DNA from: Symsagittifera roscoffensis | Taxonomy: Eukaryota > Xenacoelomorpha > Acoela > Convolutidae | NCBI RefSeq assembly: GCF_963678635.1 | Contig: NC_087063.1 | Coordinates: 54,887,074 to 54,951,073, forward strand | Direction: 5' to 3' | DNA length: 64,000 nucleotides | Shown here: in pieces, positions 20,956-32,562 of the stretch | Layout of the letters: every line of letters starts with the position of its first letter | How positions within the stretch are numbered: the first letter of the stretch is position 1 | Position numbers and translations under genes: made by a program | Notes under the pieces: model-generated | Told to the model about the DNA's origin: nothing | The model's input: only the letters and a program-made list of their open reading frames with translations | Database searches by the model: none

Positions 20956-21420
20956 AAGGAGCTATCGGAGCAGCTGGCATTAACAACAGCAGTGGAAAGA
21001 ACGATACCCGCAAGGGATGTACTTCGTGGGCAGTCCCCGATGGAACTTCTGACGCCTCGCGAACTGAGCCAATCAACAGAGATGCAGTAAATGTTCCAGT
21101 CATGGAGCGGACTCTGCAGAATCTGGTAGAAACAGCTTGACGACTGGTGGCCAACAGGAGTGTGCCAGGTTCCGGGGTGACTTCACCCAATGGAACAATC
21201 GATGACACAAGCAGAGTGGAGCTCTACACAGAAATGATTAAGAAAACGGAACCTACAGAGACCTCAAGAGTACCTGACAAGATGATAAGGGAAATGACTA
21301 TGAAGAAAGTGTCCCGCGTGTTTGATGTGCAGAAAAACCAACAGGTGAAGAACAACTTTACTGGAATTCCGGGCACGGACATGCGAGCATCTTTCAATCG
21401 ATCAACTTGGAGTCCAGCAA
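20956..21420 (+). pseudogene. Accessory linker before the SGNH domain, B unit 2
   Basis: After the TAG at 20953 the coding reads on (SPMELLTPRELSQSTEMQ) to a TAA at about 21088, changes frame, and resumes in 21147-21509 (VTSPNGTIDDTSRVELYTEM, MTMKKVSRVFDVQKNQQVKN, FNRSTWSPAKNMQQPPLG). It is rich in Ser/Thr and basic residues and matches A 3450-2890. The duplicate lies at 26605-27069. Confidence 0.6.
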
Positions 21421-22010
21421 AAAACATGCAGCAACCGCCGCTCGGGACGTTACCTTTATTACTTGTCGAAAGTTTGACGAGAGTTCTACAGAAACTGAGG
21501 ACCTCGTAGATCACCACAGTGATGGCCTTTGGAGGCGCCATGATAGCACAGCTGTATCAAATGGTGGAACTGATGACCTTCGGAAGAATTTCAAATTTTA
21601 TTGATCCTAATAGGCACGAACAATGTGTCGGGGAGCTCGGACGAGGAACAAGCTAAATGGGAATCAATGATGATATGTCTATTCACCACGATATGGCAGA
21701 AGTTTCAGGTTGCGGTACTGACCGTCTGTACCGTACCGATGAGCACGAGAACGCTATCGCCGGTAGGAAGAAGGCACAATGAAGGGGTCATCAGATAGAA
21801 TAACATCGTGCAACATCTGGCGAGTCACAATGCTGGACGAATGATCCTGATGGACTTAGAACATGAGCTGAGAGCTATGGATCAGGCAAGATTCACCACT
21901 GATGGAAGACATTTTGACATTATAGAAGAACAAGCCTGGATAAATCGTGTCTTCCAGGAGCAATTAGACGAATTGGAAGTCGAATTCTTTGATACAGAAG
22001 GGCTGAGAAG
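21421..22010 (+). pseudogene. SGNH (GDSL-like) domain, B unit 2, with lost nucleophile motif
   Basis: The block I motif, LILGDSL in A, is LLLVESL here (about 21459-21480), so the Asp of GDS is Glu and the Gly is Val. Blocks II (MAFGGAMIAQL, 21522-21555), III (LIGTNNVSGS, 21604-21633) and V (TTDGRHFDIIEEQAW, about 21895-21940) are recognisable, but in three frames: stops at 21508 and 21797 and a frameshift near 21590. The fold is still identifiable, the enzyme surely inactive. Duplicate: 27070-27659. Confidence 0.7.
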
Positions 22011-22380
22011 GGAAGAAACCACAAATGAACTGGCAATTTTGACCTTTGTGTCTCCTTTTCTAGAGACACGTCTGGGATCAGTCCCAGCAGTACCCCAGGT
22101 GCCGCAGAGCTCCAGCCAGCCGGGGCGGAGGACGGACGTATTACACCGACTGGGCGAAGCGCCAATAAGAAGGACCATTCATCCGCGACGGAGATTAGGA
22201 CATGTCAATCTAACAATAGACTTGACCTCAGGCACCTCGAGATCGGAAACGACGAGTACGACACGAGAGGAACGACGTCCAGACAGAAGTTATCTGATTT
22301 GATCGAGACCCCTACCTTCTCCCTGGCATACATACAAACAGGATCTGATGGAGATGAGGGTGGAGATGAGGAAGGTCAAG
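22011..22380 (+). pseudogene. Accessory basic linker after the SGNH domain, B unit 2
   Basis: End of the frame 21808-22302: PAVPQVPQSSSQPGRRTDVL, HRLGEAPIRRTIHPRRRLGH, then a Ser/Thr/Arg-rich tail and a TGA at 22300. Compared with A and C, about 400 bp (the GATLSVNGLY segment) is missing before the next domain, so B has a deletion here. Duplicate: 27660-28029. Confidence 0.6.
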
Positions 22381-22915
22381 ATATTAGTAGTTGCAAGCTC
22401 GGACTTTGTGCATACTTCCGAGTCCATGTTATGACCTGACGTGATAATGCTAGCGGTAGCCGACCTAGACTTGATGCAGTCTGTATCAATGGCTATCGGG
22501 GTTCAATGACAAACTGAAATGAACCCGATAACAATAGTTTTCGCCGGCATAAGCGACCACATGCATAGTAGGGGTTTCTTCAGCAGACTCAGAGAGCCTA
22601 CAGTGGCGGAAGATGCAGTATGGCCATCAATTGAAGACATTCTTGAATCCTTGGGCGAGATAACGGATACACTGAAAGAAGGAGCGTTCACAAAAATAAC
22701 ATCAAAAGCAGTAATTGCGTTGTCTCGGGGATATGCACATCTCCTGGATGGATTGAATTTCGTGTACGCAATGGTGGCACTGCTCACAGAAGGGAAGTAT
22801 GATGTGATCATAACTGCCCCGAATTGCGAAGTGGAGGCGAGAAATCTGAGAACACTTAGGTCAGAGAGTTCCTTAAAGCGGTTAGCGAGTTATCGATAGT
22901 AGTGATCCTAGCATT
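22381..22915 (+). pseudogene. Second alpha/beta (SGNH-like?) domain, B unit 2
   Basis: Opens with VKILVVASSDFVHTSESM (22374-22427), a TGA at 22435, DVIMLAVADLDLMQS, a further TGA at 22507, then NPITIVFAGISDHMHSRGFF, IALSRGYAHLLDGLNFVYAM and YDVIITAPN. The part with DDDH seen in A is deleted after about 22870. In unit 3 the TGA at 22507 is CGA (28156), so this stop arose after the duplication. Duplicate: 28030-28548. Confidence 0.65.
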
Positions 22916-23684
22916 GTTTGTGACTTTCGGAGCAGAGATTTTCGTGAAAGGACGAGTGGTACTGCTCAAGGAGGAAGTACAGAAACTACGGCTGGACAGA
23001 ATGCTGACGCTAATTGAGCTCACCCACGGGAACTTGGGAGGACTGATGAACTTGACCCGCTACGCCAAGCAAATGAAATAAAACGTAAAAAAGTTCAATA
23101 TGAAAAGATATGAAAAGATTTGAGAAAGAGCGGGCGAAATTGGACCTGGCGCCAATGATCATGAGATGCAAGGCGGACCTGCAAGAAGCTGCGCTAATTA
23201 TAATGAGTTTGAAACCGGAATTGGTCATAAGCGGGAAACTGCTGACGAGGACTGCACTAGCACCCTTCGGCTGTGAAGAAATCAAGATAAAGTACGAGGA
23301 AGAAGAAGAGAAGTCAGCTGGCAGGCTAGTCATACCAAAAGTCTAGACGGGACAAGGAGTGAAGAGCAAGGCCCTTCGCGTTCAGGGAGAAATCAAAACG
23401 AGATGATAAGGACGGAAAGGACCGTCGATGGGAACAACCCATGCAGCAGGATCCCGATCAGCTGGAAAAGATGACGATAAAGCTTCGAGGGGTGGAATGT
23501 CAAGCCTAGATTACAATTTCTTAGGAGATTTTGAAATTGAGACAAAAACGTTAGAAGGGTCGGCTGAGTCAGCAGAAGATGAAATTTCCACGCTGGAACC
23601 TCCGTCAGCCTTCATGGATAAAAGACGAATTTTGCCGGAGAGCAGCTCTCCTGGTTAGATTAAAACTACCGAGACGAGACTCTA
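22916..23684 (+). pseudogene. Accessory helical and acidic region, B unit 2
   Basis: Pieces 22903-23090 (LFVTFGAEIFVKGRVVLLKE), 23110-23346 (CKADLQEAALIIMSLKPELV, TRTALAPFGCEEIKIKYEEE) and 23428-23658 (AESAEDEISTLEPPSAFMDK). The middle piece matches C (40512-40228, TRTALAPFGCEEVKIKH) and E (63970-63416). Stops at 23080 and 23344. Unrecognised. Duplicate: 28565-29333. Confidence 0.58.
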
Positions 23685-24940
23685 ATGGAGTCCCCGAGGA
23701 GAAGAAGAACACAAGGCACTACCCGAGTACCTTTCTCGGGGACATTGCCAGAAGAAGAGTTGGACGTCCAACACAGAGACCATGAAAGTAGGACACGGTG
23801 TAGCATGGACAGAGTTGCCTTCATGGAAGAGGTCTGGACGGTAGTTCAGTGCTACGGGACCCAGTCAATGTTGAAGACAGGCCTCAGCAGACCCTTGATT
23901 CGAGAGATTATCGACATGTTGGATGAATGCGAAGGAAGATTGAGCAAGTTGTTAATCGATTCGGCCACTGACGAAAATGAAGTTAATTCTCCCATAAAAC
24001 CAACGCAGCAAGAAGGCAGCAATGAAGTAGTATACCTGTCAAGAACCCGAAAAGGAACGATACGATCGAAAATGATGATTGATAAAATCAATGATATGAA
24101 GGCGAAACTTGGCAGCAAAGTGACATTGAGAAATACTAGGAACGCGAAAGTAGACTCTGAGATCTCAGTAAAAACTGTCAACTCAACCAAGCGAAAGCGT
24201 GTCGAAGAAAACAGGGATATGGGGCAAGGCGACGACCGATTGCCTGGCACAGATAGAAAACTGACAGCTGTAACGATGGTGTCACTCATACTCATGGCAG
24301 GACTAAGAACAGCCAGTTAGAAAACCAAGAGGAGTGATCGCACTCTGACTGGAGCGACATTAGTGATGGAAATACTGAGCCGGTGTGGACAAAGTACCCT
24401 ACGAGTATTCAGACCATCTTGCCTGAACAATCGATTGGGAAGCGTCGTAGGACAGCTGATCACCGTGGAACATAACCGACTGACAGTATCGGTAACCGTC
24501 TCGATCGACGAACCAGCTGGTGGATACTTGGAGATGGTGGAGTACAAAAACTCGGCTAGAGGACACCTAATTGCTCTAGAAAACAAAGGTGCCATGGAAG
24601 GTTATCTGGAGGAGATTGTACAAGGCACGACGATGAAACAGAAGGCGTACGGAACGTTGGTGAGCTTACCGTGGAGTGCGGTACGGTTACGACACTTTGA
24701 TGGAGAAATAAGAATGACTCCGAAAATACTCGCTCTGATAGCGATACCTAACGTGAGGACGCAGCTGCAACTCAGGCTGACGAGGGAAGAATATGACTCA
24801 GAAGAAAAGAAATTATCAAAGAAAGAGAAGACGCTGTTGATGACGAGTGTGAGAGACCTAATGGCTAATGACGCAGGATGGGCGGCAGTACCGTGTGCGA
24901 AACGGAGATATGCTCTCTATTTTTTCCGTTCATGTTAGAA
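23685..24940 (+). pseudogene. Accessory central domain, B unit 2
   Basis: Two long frames, 23685-24320 (211 codons) and 24363-24938 (191 codons), separated by a stop at 24318. Landmarks: FMEEVWTVVQCYGTQSMLKT, SRPLIREIIDMLDECEG, SLILMAGLRTAS, then EPAGGYLEMVEYKNSARGHL and PNVRTQLQLRLTREEYDSEE. C (39846-38653) and E (about 63140-62161) carry clear relatives; the GGY(L/V)EM...NSARGHL phrase is the best conserved. It is alpha-rich with a basic stretch (TKRKRVEENRD) that could act as a nuclear localisation signal. No known family recognised. Duplicate: 29334-30587. Confidence 0.68.
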
Positions 24941-25624
24941 CAAATATCGGTGCCAGCGTTGAATACTTGTGCCAAGATACTGAGAGAAGGCAATGGTCGA
25001 GCGAAAACCTTGCTCTTACAAGCGCTTATAGACATACATCAAAGTGAACCGATGCGATTAAATATGAGGAGCCTGTGGAAATGGAACCAATGAAGAAAGT
25101 TGATGAAAAACGAATTTTCTCGAACAAAGAGCTGAGACTTACAAAGGAATCAATGGTAGCACTGCTGAAGTCCAGTGAGTATTGCGGACCGATCAGGAAA
25201 AAGTTGTATAGTTACGTGTCTGGAATCGTAGGGATGGCAAAAAACCCTTTCATCAATGAAGACATAAGCGATTGTTTCTTCGACATCGAACAAGCGGTGT
25301 TGCTAAGATTCTGGCTCTCGAGAATTGCGGCGACAAGGAGCACTGCTAATCAGCAGGCTAAGCTGGGATTTGTGTTGGAAGAAAATGTGCCTGCACCTTC
25401 AGTGCCAATATCTGATAACCCAGTGGAATTTGGATTTGGATTCTCGGATGAATAACTGATTATGAGCCCACTGGCGGTGTGGGAACTGATTAAACCATCA
25501 TGGTGTCCTAGTGCCAACGCTGATTCGATATTACGTGCGACACAAGATGTGCAGAGGGAACTGAACTCAGACTGTAACTTGTGTGACCTGAACATCATCC
25601 ATAATTTGATGACGACAGCCTCTA
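24941..25624 (+). pseudogene. Accessory C-terminal helical domain, first part, B unit 2
   Basis: Pieces 24878-25093, 25075-25455 and 25462-25620: KKVDEKRIFSNKELRLTKES, YVSGIVGMAKNPF, DCFFDIEQAVLLRFWLSRIA, WELIKPSWCPSANAD. E has the same domain in one clean frame (61895-60582: YVSGIPGMAYNPF, YFDYEQAIVLNFWVERI, WELMKPSWCPHPNAG). The unit is cut at the duplication junction, so the remaining C-terminus exists only after unit 3. Confidence 0.68.
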
Positions 25625-26031
25625 GGAAAAGGACGTGTTATGTTGTGTGTGATATGTTATGTGTTATGTTCTTAGGACCTTGGGTTTGGAAGTGTTAGTG
25701 ACCACGAATGACCGAACGATAATCTTAGGAATAGGTCTAAAGTTACGAATGTCCATTCTTAGGTCGAAATCCAGAAATTTTGCAATGAATTGACTTTAAT
25801 ATATTTCAAGATCAAAATCTTTTTACCTGACTGTTTTAAATTAAATTTAACACGAGTCTGGAGTAACGTTGACAAATGGGATACTCGTGACCTCCTTTCT
25901 AGATCCGGATTGATCATTTAATTATTCATCAGGCTTCAATTGAGCAAACTGATAACCAAACCGAATCAAACTAAAAAGATAACTTCGACTTGAATGAGTT
26001 GATGGACCTAGCGGAGGCTTATTAAAGGCCG
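25625..26031 (+). promoter_or_regulatory. Intergenic block with candidate splice acceptor, third B copy
   Basis: Third copy of the leader, starting inside it because of the duplication junction. CCTCCTTTCTAG has its AG at 25901-25902. The coding that follows (about 25983) keeps NFDLNELMDLAEA and the shared TAA. Confidence 0.42.
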
Positions 26032-27659
26032 GTGATAGATGCGATTTATCGTCGGCTAATGGATCGAGACTTTGCTCTGGAGGACTCAGAGGTAGTCATA
26101 TTGCTGGTCGCATTGACAAACATCCTAGGGCACGATAACCGTGGGGACCGCCACTCGGAAGTCTTATCGATGGGGGCATATGGACAACAAGGAGTACTAG
26201 ACCGCCCAAACATGAGGATAATGAGGTGGAGAAACGGGGCTCTCTCAGGAAGTGACTTGGAGAACGAGCCTGGATTAGGAAGTTCCAGGACCTACCAACC
26301 GGGTGAGATGCCTCTCCTAACCAAGACTCGGCCTGGATTGAGAAGGATGCATCAGGAGATGAACAGCGAGGCAGCCTCGTCTGGTTCACAACTGAGAGCA
26401 GCGGTGCCACCAAAGAGGGCGAGAGTAGAAGAGGAAGTCCAAATGAACGAGACGATGCAAGATCTAAATGAAGCGAAGAAAAAACTGAACCGAGTGACCA
26501 AAGCCTTGCTCAGTGTTGAAGAAGACATAGACACGTGGAAGAGACTGTTCGAGGATTGCATTAAGATGCATGGCGAGGAGATAGAACACTTGAGGCGAGA
26601 ATAGAAGGAGCTATCGGAGCAGCTGGCATTAACGACAGCAGTGGAAAGAACGATACCCGCAAGGGATGTACTTCGTGGGCAGTCCCCGATGGAACTTCTG
26701 ACGCCTCGCGAACTGAGCCAATCAACAGAGATGCAGTAAATGTTCCAGTCATGGAGCGGACTCTGCAGAATCTGGTAGAAACAGCTTGACGACTGGTGGC
26801 CAACAGGAGTGTGCCAGGTTCCGGGGTGACTTCACCCAATGGAACAATCGATGACACAAGCAGAGTGGAGCTCTACACAGAAATGATTAAGAAAACGGAA
26901 CCTACAGAGACCTCAAGAGTACCTGACAAGATGATAAGGGAAATGACTATGAAGAAAGTGTCCCGCGTGTTTGATGTGCAGAAAAACCAACAGGTGAAGA
27001 ACAACTTTACTGGAATTCCGGGCACGGACATGCGAGCATCTTTCAATCGATCAACTTGGAGTCCAGCAAAAAACATGCAGCAACCGCCGCTCGGGACGTT
27101 ACCTTTATTACTTGTCGAAAGTTTGGCGAGAGTTCTAAAGAACCTGAGGACCTCGTAGATCACCACAGTGATGGCCTTTGGAGGCGCCATGATAGCACAG
27201 CTGTATCAAATGGTGCAACTGATGACCTTCGGAAGAATTTCAATTTTTATTGATCCTAATAGGCACGAACAATGTGTCGGGGAGCTCGGACGAGGAACAA
27301 GCTAAATGGGAATCAATGATGATATGTCTATTCACCACGATATGGCAGAAGTTTCAGGTTGCGGTACTGACCGTCTGTACCGTACCGATGAGCACGAGAA
27401 CGCTATCGCCGGTAGGAAGAAGGCACAATGAAGGGGTCATCAGATAGAATAACATCGTGCAACATCTGGCGAGTCACAATGCTGGACGAATGATCCTGAT
27501 GGACTTAGAACATGAGCTGAGAGCTATGGATCAGGCAAGATTCACCACTGATGGAAGACATTTTGACATTATAGAAGAACAAGCCTGGATAAATCGTGTC
27601 TTCCAGGAGCAATTAGACGAATTGGAAGTCGAATTCTTTGATACAGAAGGGCTGAGAAG
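26032..27659 (+). pseudogene. Accessory N-terminus, coiled coil, linker and SGNH domain, B unit 3
   Basis: Near-identical duplicate of 20383-22010: coiled coil frame 26032-26604, linker 26796-27158, SGNH fragments from 27110 to 27650. It shares with unit 2 the TAG after HLRRE (26602), the TAA after STEMQ (26736), the damaged block I (LLLVESL) and the frameshift before LIGTNNVSGS. Small differences: KKLNRVTK in place of KKLDRVTK, and SMGAYGQQ in place of SMAAYGQQ. Confidence 0.75.
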
Positions 27660-29333
27660 GGAAGAAACCACAAATGAACTGGCAATTTTGACCTTTGTGT
27701 CTCCTTTTCTAGAGACACGTCTGGGATCAGTCCCAGCAGTACCCCAGGTGCCGCAGAGCTCCAGCCAGCCGGGGCGGAGGACGGACGTATTACACCGACT
27801 GGGCGAAGCGCCAATAAGAAGGACCATTCATCCGCGACGGAGATTAGGACATGTCAATCTAACAATAGACTTGACCTCAGGCACCTCGAGATCGGAAACG
27901 ACGAGTACGACACGAGAGGAACGACGTCCAGACAGAAGTTATCTGATGTGATCGAGACCCCTACCTTCTCCCTGGCATACATACAAACAGGATCTGATGG
28001 AGATGAGGGTGGAGATGAGGAAGGTCAAGATATTAGTAGTTGCAAGCTCGGACTTTGTGTATACTTCCGAGTCCATGTTATGACCTGACGTGATAATGCT
28101 AGCGGTAGCCGACCTAGACTTGATGCAGTCTGTATCAATGGCTATCGGGGTTCAACGACAAACTGAAATGAACCCGATAACAATAGTTTTCGCCGGCATA
28201 AGCGACCACATGCATAGTAGGGGTTTCTTCAGCAGACTCAGAGAGCCTACAGTGGCGGAAGATGCAGTATGGCCACCAATTGAAGACATTCTTGAATCCT
28301 TGGGCGAGATAACGGATACACTGAAAGAAGGAGCGTTCACAAAAATAACATCAAAAGCAGTAATTGCGTTGTCTCGGGGATATGCACATCTCCTGGATGG
28401 ATTGAATTTCGTGTACGCAATGGTGGCACTGCTCACAGAAGGGAAGTATGATGTGATCATAACTGCCCCGAACTGCGAAGTGGAGGCGAGAAATCTGAGA
28501 ACACTTAGGTCAGAGAGTTCCTTAAAGCGGTTAGCGAGTTATCGATAGTAGTGATCCTAGCATTGTTTGTGACTTTCGGAGCAGAGATTTTCGTGAAAGG
28601 ACGAGTGGTACTGCTCAAGGAGGAAGTACAGAAACTACGGCTGGACAGAATGCTGACGCTAATTGAGCTCACCCACGGGAACTTGGGAGGACTGATGAAC
28701 TTGACCCGCTACGCCAAGCAAATGAAATAAAACGTAAAAAAGTTCAATATGAAAAGATATGAAAAGATTTGAGAAAGAGCGGGCGAAATTGGACCTGGCG
28801 CCAATGATCATGAGATGCAAGGCGGACCTGCAAGAAGCCGCGCTAATTATAATGAGTTTGAAACCGGAACTGGTCATAAGCGGGAAACTGCTGACGAGGA
28901 CTGCACTAGCACCCTTCGGCTGTGAAGAAATCATGATAAAGTACGAGGAAGAAGAAGAGAAGTCAGCTGGCAGGCTAGTCGTACCAAAAGTCTAGACGGG
29001 ACAAGGAGTGAAGAGCAAGGCCCTTCGCGTTCAGGGAGAAATCAAAACGAGATGATAAGGACGGAAAGGACCGTCGATGGGAACAACCCATGCAGCAGGA
29101 TCCCGATCAGCTGGAAAAGATGACGATAAAGCTTCGAGGGGTGGAATGTCAAGCCTAGATTACAATTTCTTAGGAGATTTTGAAATTGAGACAAAAACGT
29201 TAGAAGGGACGGCTGAGTCAGCAGAAGATGAAATTTCCACGCTGGAACCTCCGTCAGCCTTCATGGATAAAAGACGAATTTTACCGGAGAGCAGCTCTCC
29301 TGGTTAGATTAAAACTACCGAGACGAGACTCTA
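27660..29333 (+). pseudogene. Accessory linker, second alpha/beta domain and helical region, B unit 3
   Basis: Duplicate of 22011-23684. The alpha/beta domain is open here from 28090 to 28548 (152 codons: VADLDLMQSVSMAIGVQRQT, FAGISDHMHSRGFFSRLREP), because the TGA of unit 2 is CGA. Then 28570-28730, 28759-28995 (TRTALAPFGCEEIMIKYEEE) and 29077-29307. Confidence 0.7.
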
Positions 29334-31269
29334 ATGGAGTCCCCGAGGAGAAGAAGAACACAAGGCACTACCCGAGTACCTTTCTCGGGGACATTGCCAG
29401 AAGAAGAGTTGGACGTCCAACACAGAGACCATGAAAGTAGGACACGGTGTAGCATGGACAGAGTTGCCTTCATGGAAGAGGTCTGGACGGTAGTTCAGTG
29501 CTACGGGACCCAGTCAATGTTGAAGACAGGCCTCAGCAGACCCTTGATTCGAGAGATTATCGACATGTTGGATGAATGCGAAGGAAGATTGAGCAAGTTG
29601 TTAATCGATTCGGCCACTGACGAAAATGAAGTTAATTCTCCCATAAAACCAACGCAGCAAGAAGGCAGCAATGAAGTAGTATACCTGTCAAGAACCCGAA
29701 AAGGAACGATACGATCGAAAATGATGATTGATAAAATCAATGATATGAAGGCGAAACTTGGCAGCAAAGTGACATTGAGAAATACTAGGAACGCGAAAGT
29801 AAACTCTGAGATCTCAGTAAAAACTGTCAACTCAACCAAGCGAAAGCGTGTCGAAGAAAACAGGGATATGGGGCAAGGCGACGACCGATTGCCTGGCACA
29901 GATAGAAAACTGACAGCTGTAACGATGGTGTCACTCATACTCATGGCAGGACTAAGAACAGCCAGTTAGAAAACCAAGAGGAGTGATCGCACTCTGACTG
30001 GAGCGACATTAGTGATGGAAATACTGAGCCGGTGTGGACAAAGTACCCTACGAGTATTCAGACCATCTTGCCTGAACAATCGATTGGGAAGCGTCGTAGG
30101 ACAACTGATCACCGTGGAACATAACCGACTGACAGTATCGGTAACCGTCTCGATCGACGAACCAGCTGGTGGATACTTGGAGATGGTGGAGTACAAAAAC
30201 TCGGCTAGAGGACACCTAATTGCTCTAGAAAACAAAGGTGCCATGGAAGGTTATCTGGAGGAGATTGTACAAGGCACGACGATGAAACAGAAGGCGTACG
30301 GAACGTTGGTGAGCTTACCGTGGAGTGCGGTACGGTTACGACACTTTGATGGAGAAATAAGAATGACTCCGAAAATACTCGCTCTGATAGCGATACCTAA
30401 CGTGAGGACGCAGCTGCAACTCAGGCTGACGAGGGAAGAATATGACTCAGAAGAAAAGAAAATATCAAAGAAAGAGAAGACGCTGTTGATGACGAGTGTG
30501 AGAGACCTAATGGCTAATGACGCAGGATGGGCGGCAGTACCGTGTGCGAAACGGAGATATGCTCTCTATTTTTTCCGTTCATGTTAGAACAAATATCGGT
30601 GCCAGCGTTGAATACTTGTGCCAAGATACTGAGAGAAGGCAATGATCGAGCGAAAACCTTGCTCTTACAAGCGCTTATAGACATACATCAAAGTGAACCG
30701 ATGCGATTAAATATGAGGAGCCTGTGGAATTGGAACCAATGAAGAAAGTTGATGAAAAACGAAGGTTCTCGAACAAAGAGCTGGGACTTACAAAGGAATC
30801 AATGGTAGCACTGCTGAAGTCCAGTGAGTATTGCGGACCGATCAGGAAAAAGTTGTATAGTTACGTGTCTGGAATCGTAGGGATGGCAAAAAACCCTTTC
30901 AATGAAGACATAAGCGATTGTTTCTTCGACATCGAACAAGCGGTGTTGCTAAGATTCTGGCTCTCGAGAATTGCGGCGACAAGGAGCACTGCTAATCAGC
31001 AGGCTAAGCTGGGATTTGTGTTGGAAGAAAATGTGCCTGCACCTTCAGTGCCAATATCTGATAACCCAGTGGAATTTGGATTTGGATTCTCGGATGAATA
31101 ACTGATTATGAGCCCACTGGCGGTGTGGGAACTGATGAAACCATCATGGTGTCCTAGTGCCAACGCTGATTCGATATTACGTGCGACACAAGATGTGCAG
31201 AGGGAACTGAACTCAGACTGTAACTTGCGTGACCTGAACATCATCCATAATTTGATGACGACAGCCTCT
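29334..31269 (+). pseudogene. Accessory central and C-terminal helical domains, B unit 3
   Basis: Duplicate of 23685-25624: frames 29334-29969, 30012-30587, 30527-30742, 30724-31101 and 31108-31311. Differences from unit 2 include RRFSNKELGLT (RIFSNKELRLT in unit 2) and loss of one Ile codon in NPFNEDISD. From 31269 the sequence continues into the real C-terminal part of the accessory region. Confidence 0.72.
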
Positions 31270-32030
31270 AAGAGCAATGGAGAAGACAAGGTAGGCCTTG
31301 CTGGGGACTAGAGGACTGGGTCAAACCTGGTAGATGTCTGGCAGAATTCTGTGGACTGGAAGGTCACGTCTGTGGAGGTCTGGATTGCGTAAAGACCCTG
31401 GAGAAGCAACACAAGCAATTGACGATACTGTTCGGTAACATAGTGGTGAAGGCAAAGGCGGAAACGGAATTGATTGCAGATTGCCACGGAGGTACTGAGG
31501 TGAATCTAGTGACTGCACTAGGTTTCTGAGGCATGTTTGGTTCTTTAGAGTCACTATTGAATCTAGAACAAAAGCTGGAGATGGTCACGGCCATCAGCGT
31601 AGAAGTGTATCCGGGAGTGTTGCAAACCAAACAGAACTATATTGGAAAAAGGAGAGAAGCTACAGAAGCAGAAATGAACAATCAGCAGAGTGAAACTTAT
31701 CGCAGACCGTCGGGAGCGCGATTCCTACTGGGATCGACGTTGGCTTCGATGTGCAAAAGCCGATATCCAGTGGACGTGAAGAAAACGAGGATGACCATGG
31801 ATCAAGCCTTCTCAGTGCCGAAATGTGTATGATTAGCGAGAACGTCGGAAAAATAATACGATTTGCTATGCAAGATGTTTGCAGCATTTCCAGAAAGAAC
31901 TGAAGAAGATTTCGGGCCGATGCTGGGAAGGAAGTTCATGGGATATGCTAATGGGAACTTCAGTGATTTTGAAAGTCAGAAACAGAGATGGGATCAAGAA
32001 CGACAGATTACAATGCAGTAGACGAAAACG
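31270..32030 (+). pseudogene. Accessory C-terminal helical domain, second part, copy B
   Basis: Readable as CGGLDCVKTLEKQHKQLTIL, ELIADCHGGTEVNLVTALGF, AISVEVYPGVLQTKQN, SETYRRPSGARFLLGSTLAS, DQAFSVPKCV, in several frames (31533-31832 is the longest). E carries the same in one frame (ELVADCHGVTDVNLTTALGF, YHRPTGSKYLVGSNSAPYCN, DELFSVPKCVRLARMSERSY). Stops at 31310, 31528 and 31831. Function unknown. Confidence 0.65.
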
Positions 32031-32562
32031 AAAAAATTCACCGAGTGATGATGGAAGTGAAACCACTACTGGAAGCGTCGGGAAAAGTTATTGAGAAGAG
32101 CCTCATGCTGACACATGATGGTTCCCCTGCCAATGCTTGCTACAAACATGGTGGTATCCCGGGCGCCGAGATCTGGTGTTGATCTGGGACTCTGGAGAGC
32201 CGCTCTCCATGGGTTTACCAGATTCACCACATCCCATAACGATAGTGATAATTGGAGTTATGATGGCAATTAGATGGCTGAAAGCTCATGTAAAGGAGAA
32301 CAATCGACAGAGACGAAAGAACAACTGCAGGATCTGGATTGTCTAAAAGATTTAGACCTTTTTGAGACAACGTGCAAAATGTTGAACATTCCGATGGAAG
32401 TAAAGAAGATATGGGCCAGGAGACGACTGATACCATGGCTTAGAGCCATCGTGATTGCATGGATGTACGAGTTTTCCACGACGCATATGTCGAAGCACAG
32501 CAGAGTGGAAAGTGCGTATTAGCTGGACATTGAAGCAGGAGCTTTCAAGCGACCTTTTGTAA
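32031..32562 (+). pseudogene. Accessory near-C-terminal domain, copy B
   Basis: VMMEVKPLLEASGKVIEKSL, then a frame change to NACYKHGGIPG and LVLIWDSGEPLSMGLPDSPH, ITIVIIGVMMAIRWLKAHVK; next LDLFETTCKMLNIPMEVKKI and RRLIPWLRAIVIAWMYEFST (32274-32522). E has the equivalent as one frame at 60539-60018. The hydrophobic strand-helix (TIVIIGVMMAIRWL) could be a buried helix or a membrane segment. No known family. Confidence 0.6.

Larger units (their letters stand above)
19923..25624 (+). repeat. 5.65-kb tandem unit, copy 2 (first complete unit)
   Basis: Homologous positions here and in the next unit differ by 5,649 bp through most of the length (for example 20955 and 26604, 22507 and 28156). The two units are nearly identical; differences seen include TGA at 22507 against CGA at 28156, and a 3-base indel at about 25250/30900. 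This unit lacks about 20 bp near 20352 (NELMDLA codons) that the first and third copies keep. Confidence 0.92.
25625..31269 (+). repeat. 5.65-kb tandem unit, copy 3
   Basis: Second complete unit. It starts with GGAAAAGGACGTGTTATG joined directly to ACAGCCTCT at about 25620; at 31260-31269 the same ACAGCCTCT continues instead into the rest of the accessory region. This places the junction: the 3' end of unit 2 was joined to the intergenic leader of unit 3. Confidence 0.92.
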
